Source: Agarophyton chilense
Lineage: Eukaryota > Rhodophyta > Florideophyceae > Gracilariales > Gracilariaceae
Length of the DNA: 64,000 nt
Direction of reading: 5' to 3'
Assembly (NCBI GenBank): GCA_030374765.1
Contig: JARGXX010000095.1
Coordinates: 248,001 to 312,000 of the forward strand
Shown here: positions 34,139 through 43,951 of the stretch, piece after piece
Position numbering within the stretch: the stretch's first letter is position 1
Layout of the letters: every line of letters begins with the position of its first letter
Notes under the pieces: model-generated
Database searches by the model: none
The model's input: the letters and a program-made list of their open reading frames with translations, nothing else
What the model was told of the DNA's origin: nothing
Program-made: the position numbers and the translations under genes

Positions 34139-36436
34139 CTACGAACAAGTGGGATTCTCTGGCGCATCCAGCTGCCGCAGCACCCACGCCGTATCAAAAG
34201 CCTTCTCCGAAAGATAACTGTATCTGTTTGATGCAGAAAAATGTCCGCTTGACATGTCCACTTTCAGCAGAATAGGATCAGTTCTCGTGGTATACTTCCT
34301 CAGCTTGGCAGCCCATTTCGCTGGCTCAGAATACATGACACGGGGGTCATACAGTCCGGCGAGAATGAGCACGGCTGGGTACGGCTTCGGACCGACATTT
34401 GTGTATGGACAGTACTCTTTGATAGCATCAAAGTACTTTCTGCAATGTGGATTGCCCCATTCTTGCCACTCTCCCGTTGTCAGGGGAATCGACGGGTCTG
34501 ACATTGTGTTCAATACATCCACAAAAGGGACTCCTGCGATCGCTGCCTTGAACAGCTCTGGGCGCATATTTAGCACAGCACCAATCAAAAGCCCTCCAGC
34601 AGAGCGACCCTCAATGGACAAAAATCTGGGCGTGGTTCTACCGGTGTCAATAAGATGCTCAGCACACGCGCAGAAATCCTCAAATGTCTTTCTCTTGGTT
34701 TCGAACCTGGCGGCTTCGTACCATTCCCTCCCATACTCTCCGCCGCCGCGAATGTGCGCAATTGCGTAAACCACACCTCGATCAAGCATTGGAAGCCTTG
34801 TCATAGAAAAGGAGGGATCAATGGAAATCTCGTATGAACCATACCCATACAGGTGCAGCTTGTTTGGTCCATTCTCTGATATTGCTTTGGAATTATAGAC
34901 TAGGGAAATTGGTATTGCCGTTCCGTCTGGGCTGATAGCTTCTAAGCGTTCAGTCTTGTACAGTAGCTTGTTATAACCAGGCACTTTATCTTCCTTGAGA
35001 GAGGTGCTTTGTTTTGACTTGACATCGTACTCGTAGTCGCGTTTGGGAGTGGTGAGGGAAGAATAAATGTAGCGGAAGGACGTGGCGTCGTACTCGCAGT
35101 TGTAGCCGATGTCGATGACGTGTGCTGTCTCTTCCGAGTCGACAAGATGCATCTTCTGAGGATTGTGCTCTGGAAGCACCCACAGCTGCTCATAACCGTG
35201 TTCTCTGCCAGAGAGTACGGCAAAAGTTTTGAAAGACAACACGGAATTGATCTTGCGATTTTTTTCGTAGCGAAGGAATTCAGTCCAGACATGAGGGACG
35301 CTAGCGGTGGTGCGCATGAGTTTAAAGTTAGTGGCGCCTTCTATGTTGGCAATGACATAGAAGAAATCGTTGGTGGCATGGGACACATCGTACAACACGC
35401 CAGATTCTCGTTCGCGGAACAATTTGATATCAGAGCCCGGGTTGTCCAAGTCAAGAAAACGATGCTCCGACACAGTGCTGGCTGAGGAGCCCACGAGCAG
35501 GAAGCGCTTCGACAGCGATTTCTCAAACTGCAGGTAGAACTCAGCGTCGTTCTCGGTGTAAAGACATGCGTCATTTGTGGTTTTCGCAGGCGAGGACTGA
35601 GCTGTACGCATTTGATGGCGCCATAGCTTGTACGGGCGATGAGAATCGTCAAAGGTAGTGTAGTACACAGAAGAATTGTCACGGCCCCACTCGAAGTTGC
35701 CGGCGGTATTTCGAATGGTGTCGTCGTGCAGTATTTTTCCTGTTTCGAGGTGCTTGAAGTAGATGTCAAAAGTCTCGTAGCCCGAAAAGTCGACGACGTA
35801 AGCCATTATGTCGGCCTGAGGACTGACGGAACAAACGGCAACGGAGCAGTGCTTGTTTCCGCTGGCCAACTTGTTGACGTCAAGCATGAGCTGTTCGGGG
35901 CCGTAAGCGGCATTGACGATGGGCTTGCGACAGTAGTACGGGTAGCTCTTTCCCTTGACGGTCCTTGTGTAGTACACATACTGGCCGTCCTTGACTGGGA
36001 CGGAGGAATCAGTCTCGATAAAATGGGACAAGAGCTCCTTATAGATGCGACGCACAAAAGGACGATTGGACAAGGTCATATAGTTGGTGTAGGCATTCTC
36101 CTGTCGCAGGTGGTCCAACACAAGAGGATGCTTCCTATCATCATCGCGCATCCAAAAGAAAGGATCGGTGACAAGCTCAGGCGGATCAATAAGCGCACCG
36201 TCGCCATGATGAACGTTCGGAACTTTGCCAAAAAGCACATCATGCGGCCTCTCCAGCGGGCGCGGAGGCGCCTTTCGCACGGCGCCACGTCGCACGCGAC
36301 GCACGCACTCAGCAGCAACGGCCAGCAGCGCGACGGCGGCGGCGGCGGCCAGACGCGGCAGAGCAGCGGCGGGCGCCGCGACGGCGGGCGCCGCGACGGC
36401 GGACGGCGGCGATGCGGACGGCGGGGACGAGCTCAT
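34139..36436 (-). CDS. oligopeptidase B-type prolyl oligopeptidase (S9A)
   Basis: 765 residues from the ATG at 36436. Domain order is that of S9A peptidases: an N-terminal helix-loop (DPFFWMRDDDRKHPLVLDHL), a seven-bladed propeller (about 150-490), and an alpha/beta hydrolase. The catalytic triad is Ser612 in GRSAGG, Asp697 in LYDPRV and His732 in SGHFS. HIRGGGEYGREW and the acidic GEWQEWGNP region are typical of oligopeptidase B, which cleaves short peptides after Arg/Lys in the cytosol or an organelle. An Ala-rich hydrophobic stretch at residues 20-45 followed by Arg suggests a targeting or anchor sequence. The frame is open further upstream to 36949, but that part is repeat-derived (see the 17-bp array). 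It faces away from the RANBP9-like gene across a 735-nt shared promoter. Confidence 0.92.
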   Translation of the reverse strand: MSSSPPSASPPSAVAAPAVAAPAAALPRLAAAAAVALLAVAAECVRRVRRGAVRKAPPRPLERPHDVLFGKVPNVHHGDGALIDPPELVTDPFFWMRDDDRKHPLVLDHLRQENAYTNYMTLSNRPFVRRIYKELLSHFIETDSSVPVKDGQYVYYTRTVKGKSYPYYCRKPIVNAAYGPEQLMLDVNKLASGNKHCSVAVCSVSPQADIMAYVVDFSGYETFDIYFKHLETGKILHDDTIRNTAGNFEWGRDNSSVYYTTFDDSHRPYKLWRHQMRTAQSSPAKTTNDACLYTENDAEFYLQFEKSLSKRFLLVGSSASTVSEHRFLDLDNPGSDIKLFRERESGVLYDVSHATNDFFYVIANIEGATNFKLMRTTASVPHVWTEFLRYEKNRKINSVLSFKTFAVLSGREHGYEQLWVLPEHNPQKMHLVDSEETAHVIDIGYNCEYDATSFRYIYSSLTTPKRDYEYDVKSKQSTSLKEDKVPGYNKLLYKTERLEAISPDGTAIPISLVYNSKAISENGPNKLHLYGYGSYEISIDPSFSMTRLPMLDRGVVYAIAHIRGGGEYGREWYEAARFETKRKTFEDFCACAEHLIDTGRTTPRFLSIEGRSAGGLLIGAVLNMRPELFKAAIAGVPFVDVLNTMSDPSIPLTTGEWQEWGNPHCRKYFDAIKEYCPYTNVGPKPYPAVLILAGLYDPRVMYSEPAKWAAKLRKYTTRTDPILLKVDMSSGHFSASNRYSYLSEKAFDTAWVLRQLDAPENPTCS

Positions 36437-36677
36437 GCGAACGACGGGCGATGATATCACGCCGTGGGACGGACGCAGCGCGGACGACGGCTGATCGCGC
36501 ACCAAGCGTGGCGCGGGCGAGGTGGGGCGGTTGTGCGGACAATCGGCGGGCATCGAAGGGGGGAGTTTGAGGGAGGGGCGTTGGGGTTGGGCCCGGGTGC
36601 GAAATGGCGGCGCGGTGACGGCGGGGCGCGATCGCCACGACCGTCCGTCGCGCTTGCGCCCCTCCCCCTGTCGCTCG

Positions 36678-36790
36678 CGTGGACAAGTGTCGCATGTGTA
36701 CAGGTTGTTCTCGTGAACAAGTAGTACGCGTGGACAAATGGTCTCGTGGACAGATGGCTCGCGTGGACAGGGCGTCGCGCTGGACAGCGG
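36678..36790. repeat. 17-bp tandem array in a divergent promoter
   Basis: CGTGGACA or a close variant recurs at 36678, 36695 (TGTGTACA), 36712 (CGTGAACA), 36729, 36745, 36762 and 36779 (CGCTGGACA), i.e. every 16-17 nt. It lies about 240-350 nt upstream of the oligopeptidase start and 380-490 nt upstream of the RANBP9-like start. The core is conserved while spacers vary, which fits a row of protein binding sites better than simple slippage. Confidence 0.7.
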
Positions 36791-37170
36791 GTGCGGAGCA
36801 TGGCATGCGAGGGGGCGGTACAAACGACCGAGCGTTATCTGACGACTGCACGGGGCAGAACGGGAGACATCACAGCAGCCAGCCAGCGCGCACGAGCCTC
36901 GAGCGAGAGCGCCCAGCTGTGGAGCAAACGCGCAACAGCAACGCGTCACACTTTCGCTTCCACGCGCCCTTGTCGTCGCCCCCCCCGCCCCCCCCCCCGC
37001 CCCGTGCCCCGCCGCCCGCCGCTGCCACCACCCACCGCGTGCCTTGTGTGCGTGTGTGTGCGCGTGCGCGAGTGCGCGTGGCCGTCGTACGTCTCCGTCT
37101 GTGTGCTGTGTGTCTCATCACCCCTCCCACCCACCCCCCCTAACTGCCGCGCCCGTCCGTCGGCTCGTTG

Positions 37171-38577
37171 ATGAAGCGTCGAAAGCGTCGAAGGACTATG
37201 CGCCCTCCCATCTACTCGCTCGAACAGGCCGTGCCGTTGCATCGTTTCAGGCGCCGTGCCGCTGACACTCCGCTCTGCGTCAACGGCGTGGGCACAGTAC
37301 ATGCCGCCCGCCAATACTTGCAGCCCCTGTCTTTTTCCGACGACGACAAGGCAGACCATTTGCAATGTTCCCACGCAGGCCTCGTCGTCACCTACAACGG
37401 CCCCGGCAGGGAGGAGAAGGATGCCGCCTCCATTCGCACCGCCCAGCCCATCCCCCCCGCCGGCATCGCTCTCTACTACTTTGAGATCTCCATCGTCGAT
37501 CAGGGCGATACCGGTCGCATCGGCGTCGGTCTCTGCAACCGCAAGGTCCGCCTCGGCAAGATGCCTGGCTGGGAGTCCGGTAGCTACGCCTACCACGGAG
37601 ACGACGGTCTTCTCTTCCGCCAAACAGGTATCGCCGGAAACGCTTATGGACCCAAGTACGGCACCGGAGATGTCATCGGCTGTTGCTGGAACCTCGTCGA
37701 TAACGTCGTCTTCTTTACCCGCAACGGCAAGAACTTGGGCCCTGCCTTCACCAATCTCACCGGCGTCCTCTATCCCACCGTCGGCATGCAGTCTATGAAC
37801 GGCAGCGTCAGCGCCAATTTTGGCCACAAGACCTTTGTATTTGACATTGAAACCTATGCACGCCGCCAACGCGACAACATTCTCGCCACCATCATGTCCA
37901 AGCCACTGCCGCAAGACTACACTATTCTCACAGATACAGTTCTCATGTACCTCATGCACAACGGCTACTCTCACACCGCCGCCGCCTTTGCAAAAGACGC
38001 CGGCCGTGAACAGATTTACCAACGAGAGCGCGACTCCATGCTCAAACGCCAAGCTGTGTGCGACAAAGTATTGCACGGTCAAATTGATGCCGCCATACAC
38101 GATTTGGAAAAGCAGTTCCCCCAAGTGCTCACCGCCCAACTAAACGTCCGATTCCTGCTGCTCACACAAAAATTCATCGAGATGATTGTGAGCGGCGCCA
38201 GTCTGGAAGAAACTGTAGAGTATGGCCGACGAGAGTTATCCGTTTTCAGAGACAAGGAGTACATCAAATCAGCCCAGGACAGCGACGATTCCGTCACCGC
38301 CACGGACAAGGCACTGCCGTACGCTGATATTTTGCGTGATGTCTACCTCTTACTAGCGTACGGAAACCCGGCCGAAAGTCCCACAGGTCATCTCACAAAA
38401 CAAAGTCGGCGGGAAAAGGTTGCTGACAATGTGAATTCTGCCATACTGGCGTCACAAGGGCGCCCTATGAGATCTCTACTGGAGCGATTCATATGTCAAA
38501 ATGAAAACATCTTGAAACATGTCATGGTGATGGGAAACGGACCGGCAGCATTGGTGTCCCCTCAGGATATGCTATGA
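37171..38577 (+). CDS. RANBP9/RANBP10-like SPRY-LisH-CTLH-CRA protein (GID/CTLH E3 scaffold)
   Basis: 468 residues from ATG 37171. SPRY domain at about 85-215 (ALYYFEISIVDQGDTGRIGV, GWESGSYAYHGDDGLLF, GDVIGCCWNL...FTRNGKNLG), LisH at about 250-285 (VLMYLMHNGYSHTAAAFAKD), CTLH (RQAVCDKVLHGQIDAAIHDL...PQVL) and CRA to the C-terminus (YADILRDVYLLLAYGNP). This is the full domain order of RANBP9/10 and yeast Gid1/Vid30, the substrate-recruiting scaffold of the CTLH/GID ubiquitin ligase. The basic N-terminus (KRRKRRR) may be a nuclear signal. Single exon. The shared promoter with oligopeptidase B includes a long C/G homopolymer near 36979-37000. Confidence 0.93.
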   Translation: MKRRKRRRTMRPPIYSLEQAVPLHRFRRRAADTPLCVNGVGTVHAARQYLQPLSFSDDDKADHLQCSHAGLVVTYNGPGREEKDAASIRTAQPIPPAGIALYYFEISIVDQGDTGRIGVGLCNRKVRLGKMPGWESGSYAYHGDDGLLFRQTGIAGNAYGPKYGTGDVIGCCWNLVDNVVFFTRNGKNLGPAFTNLTGVLYPTVGMQSMNGSVSANFGHKTFVFDIETYARRQRDNILATIMSKPLPQDYTILTDTVLMYLMHNGYSHTAAAFAKDAGREQIYQRERDSMLKRQAVCDKVLHGQIDAAIHDLEKQFPQVLTAQLNVRFLLLTQKFIEMIVSGASLEETVEYGRRELSVFRDKEYIKSAQDSDDSVTATDKALPYADILRDVYLLLAYGNPAESPTGHLTKQSRREKVADNVNSAILASQGRPMRSLLERFICQNENILKHVMVMGNGPAALVSPQDML

Positions 38578-38846
38578 ACGCTAATCTAATTGCACAAAAG
38601 TGGTAGTGAAATAGAATAGGACTGAGCTTTACAAAACGAACACCACAACAAGATATAACACAAGCTGACATGTTTAAAGGCACAAGCGATGGCATGTATA
38701 CGCAAATGTAGCGAATAGTGTTGGAGGGCATCATGATTCCAAAAGCAGTCTACATGTGACGGGTGCCAAGAGACAGGTGGTGCACTTTGACAAAAGGGAA
38801 TATAACACTATTAAGCAACGGCAGCTGAGCATGTGTACCAAGATAG

Positions 38847-39518
38847 CTACGCCCTTGAGATTTGGTCCAGAGTGATAGAGGCTCCATACTTTTCTTCTAC
38901 AAGCGTGAGAGCGTCTGAGATCTTGTCCAGCTCGGTGTCGGCCATGCTCACACGGCCGTTCAGAATGAAGAGCGCGTAGCCTGCGAACGGAGCAGTGCTA
39001 GTCTCGGTTTCCATCTCGTGCACATGGCCGCCGTGCGTAGCAAGTGCCTGCGATACCGCGGAGGCAATGCCAGGCTGGTCCGGAGCCTCGACGGAGATTT
39101 TCCACATGGGCTCCTTCGGATGCTCGTCGGCTGGGGCCGTGGTAGTGCGCAGCGTGATGGAAAAGTTGGGCAACTCTTCGTGCAACAATCTCTCCAAATT
39201 AACAGCATCAGCGTTCTTTTCCATGCTGACGTATACAATCATGGCAAAGTCGCCGCCCAAAATGGCCATCTTCGACTCCTCAATGTTGGCCTTGTATTTG
39301 TCGACGACGTTGGTGAAGGCGTTGACGATGCCGATGCGGTCACGACCGGCCAGGGAGATCACCGCATGGTGGGGGCGGGGATCTGCATTGGTGGCGGCGG
39401 CTGGCTCGGGTGCGTGCAACGGCTGCGACGAGCATGCAATGGTGGTAAGACGAGCTACCGCGGGAGCGGGCGCCATGCGCAGGCGCAACAGCGCGGGGAG
39501 GCGGGAAGCGAGCGACAT
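38847..39518 (-). CDS. double ACT-domain protein, organelle-targeted, GcvR-like
   Basis: 223 residues from ATG 39518. The first ~45 residues (MSLASRLPALLRLRMAPAPA...) form a mitochondrial or plastid transit peptide. ACT domain 1 (about 51-127) has AVISLAGRDRIGIVNAFTNV and ACT domain 2 (about 141-222) has WKISVEAPDQPGIASAVSQA; both keep the conserved D-x-x-GI loop that binds amino acids. Two tandem ACT domains and little else is the layout of GcvR-like and plant ACR-type small regulators, so it is probably an amino-acid-sensing partner of an organellar enzyme. A frame upstream to 39767 is open but consists of repeated GAAGGAGCGAGAT units near 39540-39585, so I do not include it. It ends 270 nt from the convergent RANBP9-like gene. 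Confidence 0.85.
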   Translation of the reverse strand: MSLASRLPALLRLRMAPAPAVARLTTIACSSQPLHAPEPAAATNADPRPHHAVISLAGRDRIGIVNAFTNVVDKYKANIEESKMAILGGDFAMIVYVSMEKNADAVNLERLLHEELPNFSITLRTTTAPADEHPKEPMWKISVEAPDQPGIASAVSQALATHGGHVHEMETETSTAPFAGYALFILNGRVSMADTELDKISDALTLVEEKYGASITLDQISRA

Positions 39519-39792
39519 GGTAGCAACAAGCGGAGAAGCGAGACGAAGGAGCGAGATGAAGGAGCGAGATGAAGGAGCGAGATGAAGAGGCAAGGAGGTG
39601 CGCACGGCGTGGTCGGAATGAAGATTCGAGCCGATGCACTCGAGATGCAAGTACGAAGGTACCGTTGGTAGTGCGCGTGCGCGCCTTTGGGACAACGGGG
39701 CTGGATGACACATGAGATACCTCACTGCAATCTGGCGCCAGCTGCTGCACTTGGCGGCGCAGCGCAACTCGCTGTGTGCATGCTCGCGCCCA

Positions 39793-39800
39793 CTGATTGG
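39793..39800. promoter_or_regulatory. CCAAT-box candidate in the ACT / adenosine deaminase-like divergent promoter
   Basis: CTGATTGG midway in the 560-nt gap between two divergent start codons (about 280 nt from each). It is the third copy of this octamer at a promoter in the window. Confidence 0.35.
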
Positions 39801-40078
39801 CTGCGCTGCTTGCAGCTTTCTTGCAGCGTCGCCAACCAGAGACTCTCACTCCGCCAGATCGGAGCTCACGCCGTTTGTGCCTCGCACCAACCATCCACGC
39901 TTGCCTGATACCGTCGGTAAGTTTCATATCTACCGAAGATACCGTTATTGATGGTTTGCAATATGCTAGCACGCCCTTCGTGCTCCCGCCCACGCCAATG
40001 CACGGCGAAAACGGTAAAGGTAAACTATATTCCTTTGTATTGCCCTTCTAGCTACAGAAGCTGGCTCCTCAAGCAATC

Positions 40079-41254
40079 ATGGAACGTTGTGACCCGAAGC
40101 GCCTCCAGCGCGTGAGACAGGTGGCCAGCAAACTGCCCAAGGTGCAGTTGCATCTGCACTTGGACGGCTCCATATCTGAAAGCTTTATCGAGCAAAGGGC
40201 GGCTGCGCGCGCCGTGCAACTGCCTTGCGAAGCTGCACAACTGCGCAACTTCCTCGTCGCTTCCAAGATGCACGATGTAGCAAACGGTGCCTTCGTGCAA
40301 CGCGCCAATTCCAATTGGTCGCAGTTTGACTTTTGCAATCAATTTCTGCAAACTACCGACGAACTCACTGTCGCCACCCGACAACTCGTTGTTGCACTTG
40401 TGGACCGCAATGTGTGGGTCGCTGAAATTCGCTTCTGTCCTCTTCTGCACATGGAAGAAGGGCTCTCGGCTGATGACGCCGTTGCCGCCGTGGTCAACGG
40501 CTTTGGTCAGGCACGTGCGGACGCCGCGTCCCGTCTGCCACATGGCTTGAAAGGCGGTGTCATTTTGTGTGCTCTGCGATCTCATGATGATGACAAGGTG
40601 CGGGAGGTTTGTCAGCTTGCTGAGAAATGGTTGCATCGCGGTGTCATCGGCCTGGATGTTGCCGGCGATGAGCGCTCATATCCGCTTCGGCTCCTCGAAA
40701 AACAGTTGCATGCGGCTCGCTGCTCGGGTGTGCCATTGACTATTCATGCAGGCGAGTGCACCTTCAACGGAGCCGACGAAAACATCAGATTGGCCTTGGA
40801 AATCGGCGCAGAGCGCATAGGTCATGGGCTTGCTCTCGACAATAGTAGTGACGATTTGTGTCAGGCCATGCGTTCTGCTTTTCTCGAGACTTGTGTGACG
40901 GCGAATTGCAGCGGGGGGTATAAGATTGAAGCCGACCGTTTTGACTTGCACCCTATCGGGCGACTCCTAAAACGTGGCGTGAAGGTGGCTGCTTTCAACT
41001 GTGACAACATGCTCCTGAGTGGAACGGTGAACAACAGAGCTCATGTTGACGAGGAGATTGTTCGAGCGCGCGTCCATTGCAAGCTTGGCTGGCAGCAAAT
41101 TGCGCAAGTGCTCATCAACGGTGCGCATGCTTCTTTTGATGATTCCATTCGATCAAACAAAGAGCACAACGAGTTCTTGTTGAATTTTGAGCAAGCTGTG
41201 CACTTGATCATCGGTTCCTTGCACGATGTTGACAACGAAGCTGCAACATTATAG
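40079..41254 (+). CDS. ADAL: adenosine deaminase-like protein (ADAL / N6-methyl-AMP deaminase group)
   Basis: 391 residues, ATG 40079. TIM-barrel deaminase motifs are in order: LPKVQLHLHLDGS (zinc ligands His25 and His27), PLTIHAGE (His223 and the proton-shuttle Glu), and IGHGLAL (His249). The usual final box SLNTDDP reads AFNCDNMLLSG: the zinc-binding Asp (Asp309) is kept but the second Asp is Asn310. Length and N-terminal region match the ADAL/MAPDA branch that deaminates N6-modified AMP rather than ADA1. The changed second Asp, which normally contacts the substrate N1 or the catalytic water, could alter specificity or lower activity. Single exon, 105 nt from the convergent next gene. Confidence 0.88.
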   Translation: MERCDPKRLQRVRQVASKLPKVQLHLHLDGSISESFIEQRAAARAVQLPCEAAQLRNFLVASKMHDVANGAFVQRANSNWSQFDFCNQFLQTTDELTVATRQLVVALVDRNVWVAEIRFCPLLHMEEGLSADDAVAAVVNGFGQARADAASRLPHGLKGGVILCALRSHDDDKVREVCQLAEKWLHRGVIGLDVAGDERSYPLRLLEKQLHAARCSGVPLTIHAGECTFNGADENIRLALEIGAERIGHGLALDNSSDDLCQAMRSAFLETCVTANCSGGYKIEADRFDLHPIGRLLKRGVKVAAFNCDNMLLSGTVNNRAHVDEEIVRARVHCKLGWQQIAQVLINGAHASFDDSIRSNKEHNEFLLNFEQAVHLIIGSLHDVDNEAATL

Positions 41255-41358
41255 CTAACTGTGTCTCTGTGCTCGTATCGGTAACGTTTCCGTCAAGGTG
41301 CAGCTTTTACAAAAGGAACGATCGAAAAATGTGCCCTGCAAAGCGATCAAAGCGTGCC

Positions 41359-42714
41359 TTACTCCGATTGAGAGCGGGCTACCTTGACACCTTCTTCTGC
41401 AGCAGTTTCTTCAGTGACAGATTCGATCACTCTCGCCACGCGGTTTCTACTTTCTGCTTCTATAAGTGATATGATTCCGTTTAGAATGGCAAACGACCCA
41501 CATATCTGAACAGTTCGGATCAGCACGCCTCGGGGAAGCAGGCAGGCTAACAGCGTCTTGGTAAACGGTACAACAGAAGGCGGCAGCGCGTTGGGGATTA
41601 GATGCTCTGGCACAGATTTGTTGACAAACAACTCAAACAACTCAGAGTAGGATTTGTGAGGGTTGAGCAGCCTATACGTGCTGAGATTGTGCGGCACATG
41701 CGAGAGATAGCCCGCAACAACACCCGCGGTGAGCGAACCGGCCATGTTAGCGGCCAGTGCGTTTGGTGCAACTGAACGATATCTCTCTTCCATGTAGTCG
41801 GAGAGCTGGTTGAGACCAACGCCAAACACTACTTCTCTGGCAAGACGCGGAACGGAACCGTGCAAGCTTCTGCGTAACAGAGGTTGAGAGTTGACGTGGC
41901 CGACGTTGGAAGCCTCCAAGATGCTTGAGATGGGGGTCATGATCACTCCTGGTGCAATGGTTTTGCAAAATCTAACAGCGACTCTAGCAGGGTGGGTTTG
42001 GTACGCATCTGGGTCAATGTCTCGATCCAGTATTGCACGCAAACTCTTAAAGCCGGTGATGTACAACACACGAGCCGGCACCTGCACGTGCATGTTGGGG
42101 AAGAGAGGAGCGGATATGCCACTGAGGCGGCGATTGAGAATGGCGTTGAGCGCGGATCGGTAGTAGGACTCGACGACGGAGGCGACGGCAACGGCACTGA
42201 GATTGATCTCGTTGGCGCGCTGCGACATGAGCGGGGTGCGAAAGCGGCGTGGGTTGGAGAGGACGTGATCGGAAAGCGATTCAATAACCTGGGTGCTCAA
42301 GTGCGGGGTGCGATTCAAGTGCGAACGAAAGGCGTCGCGACTGATGGCGTAGGCAGTGCAGGAGTGTGTGACACACTTGGCAGACGCATTCAACGGGGCA
42401 GCGGCGGTGACTTGAAGCTCGGCAACTGTATTGGCATCGACGGCGTGCAACTGGCGCTCAACGCCGTCGGGACCGGTGGCGAGGCGGCGGACATATCCAT
42501 CGGCTAGGACGAGCATACGGTCGGCGGGACGATTCTGGGTGACGATGAGATCGCCACGACGAAAGACGAGCTTTTGCATGCGGCGCGCCAGCTCGAGCAG
42601 CTGCGGCGGGTCGCAGCGATGGAACATGGGCGAGCGCGCCAGACGGGTGGCAGCGTCGCGCACGTCGCGCTCCGACAGTGGCTGCTTCGGCGCGGGCGTG
42701 TCGGCGGCGTGCAT
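41359..42714 (-). CDS. cyclic-nucleotide-binding-like domain fused to a mitochondrial-carrier-like C-terminal region
   Basis: 451 residues from ATG 42714. The open frame extends to 43182 but would overlap the divergent aldolase gene, so the inner ATG is chosen. Residues about 30-140 look like a CNBD beta-barrel (MFHRCDPPQLLELARRM, VFRRGDLIVTQNRPADRMLVLADGYVR), though the phosphate-binding cassette (G-E-L/I...R-A) is replaced by VAELQVTAAAPLNASAKC. Residues about 180-430 contain moderately hydrophobic helices with GVIMTPISSILEA and AGSLTAGVVAGYLSHVPHNL, reminiscent of worn SLC25 carrier repeats (P-x-D/E-x-x-K, Ga-x-aG). The C-terminus is charged. Likely a membrane protein of mitochondria or another organelle. 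The carrier likeness is tentative and no ligand can be named. Confidence 0.7.
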   Translation of the reverse strand: MHAADTPAPKQPLSERDVRDAATRLARSPMFHRCDPPQLLELARRMQKLVFRRGDLIVTQNRPADRMLVLADGYVRRLATGPDGVERQLHAVDANTVAELQVTAAAPLNASAKCVTHSCTAYAISRDAFRSHLNRTPHLSTQVIESLSDHVLSNPRRFRTPLMSQRANEINLSAVAVASVVESYYRSALNAILNRRLSGISAPLFPNMHVQVPARVLYITGFKSLRAILDRDIDPDAYQTHPARVAVRFCKTIAPGVIMTPISSILEASNVGHVNSQPLLRRSLHGSVPRLAREVVFGVGLNQLSDYMEERYRSVAPNALAANMAGSLTAGVVAGYLSHVPHNLSTYRLLNPHKSYSELFELFVNKSVPEHLIPNALPPSVVPFTKTLLACLLPRGVLIRTVQICGSFAILNGIISLIEAESRNRVARVIESVTEETAAEEGVKVARSQSE

Positions 42715-43024
42715 GGCGCGGCGAGGCGGGGGGGTCGGTGAAAATAGCGGTGGTGACGGTGGTGGGTGGTGGTGGTGGCGGTGGCGATGGTGACGAGGAT
42801 GGAAATGACAGCGGCGAGCGCGTCGCGGTATGTGATTGATCCGCGCATCAGCACGCGCGCAACGTGTATTGTGCCATTGCAGATATTGTCTGCGGCGCAT
42901 TTCAGCCGTACAAGTCGCCACGTGTGCGCCGTGGCGATGCAACTGAGATTGACGGCATCGGTGGACGACGGCGAAGACAGCAACGGCGAAAAGGACGCGA
43001 GGCCTGGCGCGCCGGGACGCCATC

Positions 43025-43459
43025 ATGCGCGATCGGCTGTTTGTGCGCGGACTCAGGCTGTTTGGACGGCACGGCGTGCTGCGAGCGGAGAGGACGCTGG
43101 GACAGTTGTTCGTGGTGGACGTGGATGTGTTTGCCGACGTGCGCGCGGCCGGCGCGCACGATGACTTTGGACGCACACTCAACTACGTGACTGTGTTCGA
43201 CGTGGCGCGTGGCGTTGTTGAAGGCGAGCCGCGACACCTGGTGGAAGCTGTTGCGCACAGCATTGCCGATGAGCTGTTCGTGCGGCTGCCCGCCGCGCAT
43301 TCGGTGCGCGTGTGCGTGAAGAAACCGCACGTCGCACTGCCCGCCGCGCTGGACGCCGTCGGCGTCGAGATCTACCGTCGCAACCACGCGCGCGTCGGGG
43401 ATGGCGAGAGCGTTGAGCATCGCGCGTCGGCGGCGTCTCCTGTCCGCCACGAAACGTGA
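43025..43459 (+). CDS. folB: dihydroneopterin aldolase (FolB family)
   Basis: 144 residues, ATG 43025. Family features: VRGLRLFGRHGVLRAERTLG (active-site E after HGV), FVVDVDV, DDFGRTLNYVTVFD, LVEAVAHSIADELF and the catalytic Lys region VCVKKPHVAL. It converts 7,8-dihydroneopterin to 6-hydroxymethyl-dihydropterin and glycolaldehyde in folate synthesis. About 120 residues is normal; the extra 25 at the C-terminus are polar and probably disordered. It stands alone rather than fused to HPPK/DHPS as in plants, where DHNA is also separate, and fungi, where it is fused. The divergent CNBD-like gene starts 311 nt away. Confidence 0.9.
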   Translation: MRDRLFVRGLRLFGRHGVLRAERTLGQLFVVDVDVFADVRAAGAHDDFGRTLNYVTVFDVARGVVEGEPRHLVEAVAHSIADELFVRLPAAHSVRVCVKKPHVALPAALDAVGVEIYRRNHARVGDGESVEHRASAASPVRHET

Positions 43460-43951
43460 GCGCTTGTCGTGTGGGGTGGGTGACTCGCGCTGGGGGAGAG
43501 ACAGACAGCATGCAGCAAAATATGCCCATCCCCGCGCACCACCCCGTAAAGTGCGCCACGCAATGAACCAACAAAGTCAATGCCGCCTCTCCACACGACG
43601 CGTGTACATTCTTGAGAGCAGACAGACATTAAACAAATTTGCAAAAAATGTACTTTGCACATGCCCCCGCCCCCCTGAATAGCAACGCGTGCTTGCCCTC
43701 GGGGGCCGTCGTCTGTGTCGATGCGGTGTCACCGTCCCTTATCAAACTCGTGCTTCCATTGTCCATCTTCGTGGTGCTCGGCGTGCCCGCGTTCTGCCCA
43801 TTCCCCTGTTCTTCTACTTTCTTCCTCATCTGCGTCCCTTCATTCCCAGCCCCCGCCTTGTCGCTGAGCGCCCCGTTGTGTACCCACAACCACCCGCTTC
43901 CGCCGACCCATCCCCTCCAATTCCCCTCTCTCCCACTTCGTCGTCAACAAC

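Noticed and set aside
36946..38139. 397-codon minus-strand frame opposite the RANBP9-like gene
   Set aside because: Antisense shadow of a clear SPRY/LisH coding region; codon-phase artefact in GC-rich DNA.
42735..42800. GGTGGT-type repeat between the CNBD-like and aldolase genes
   Set aside because: Simple low-complexity promoter sequence; no structure beyond slippage repeats.
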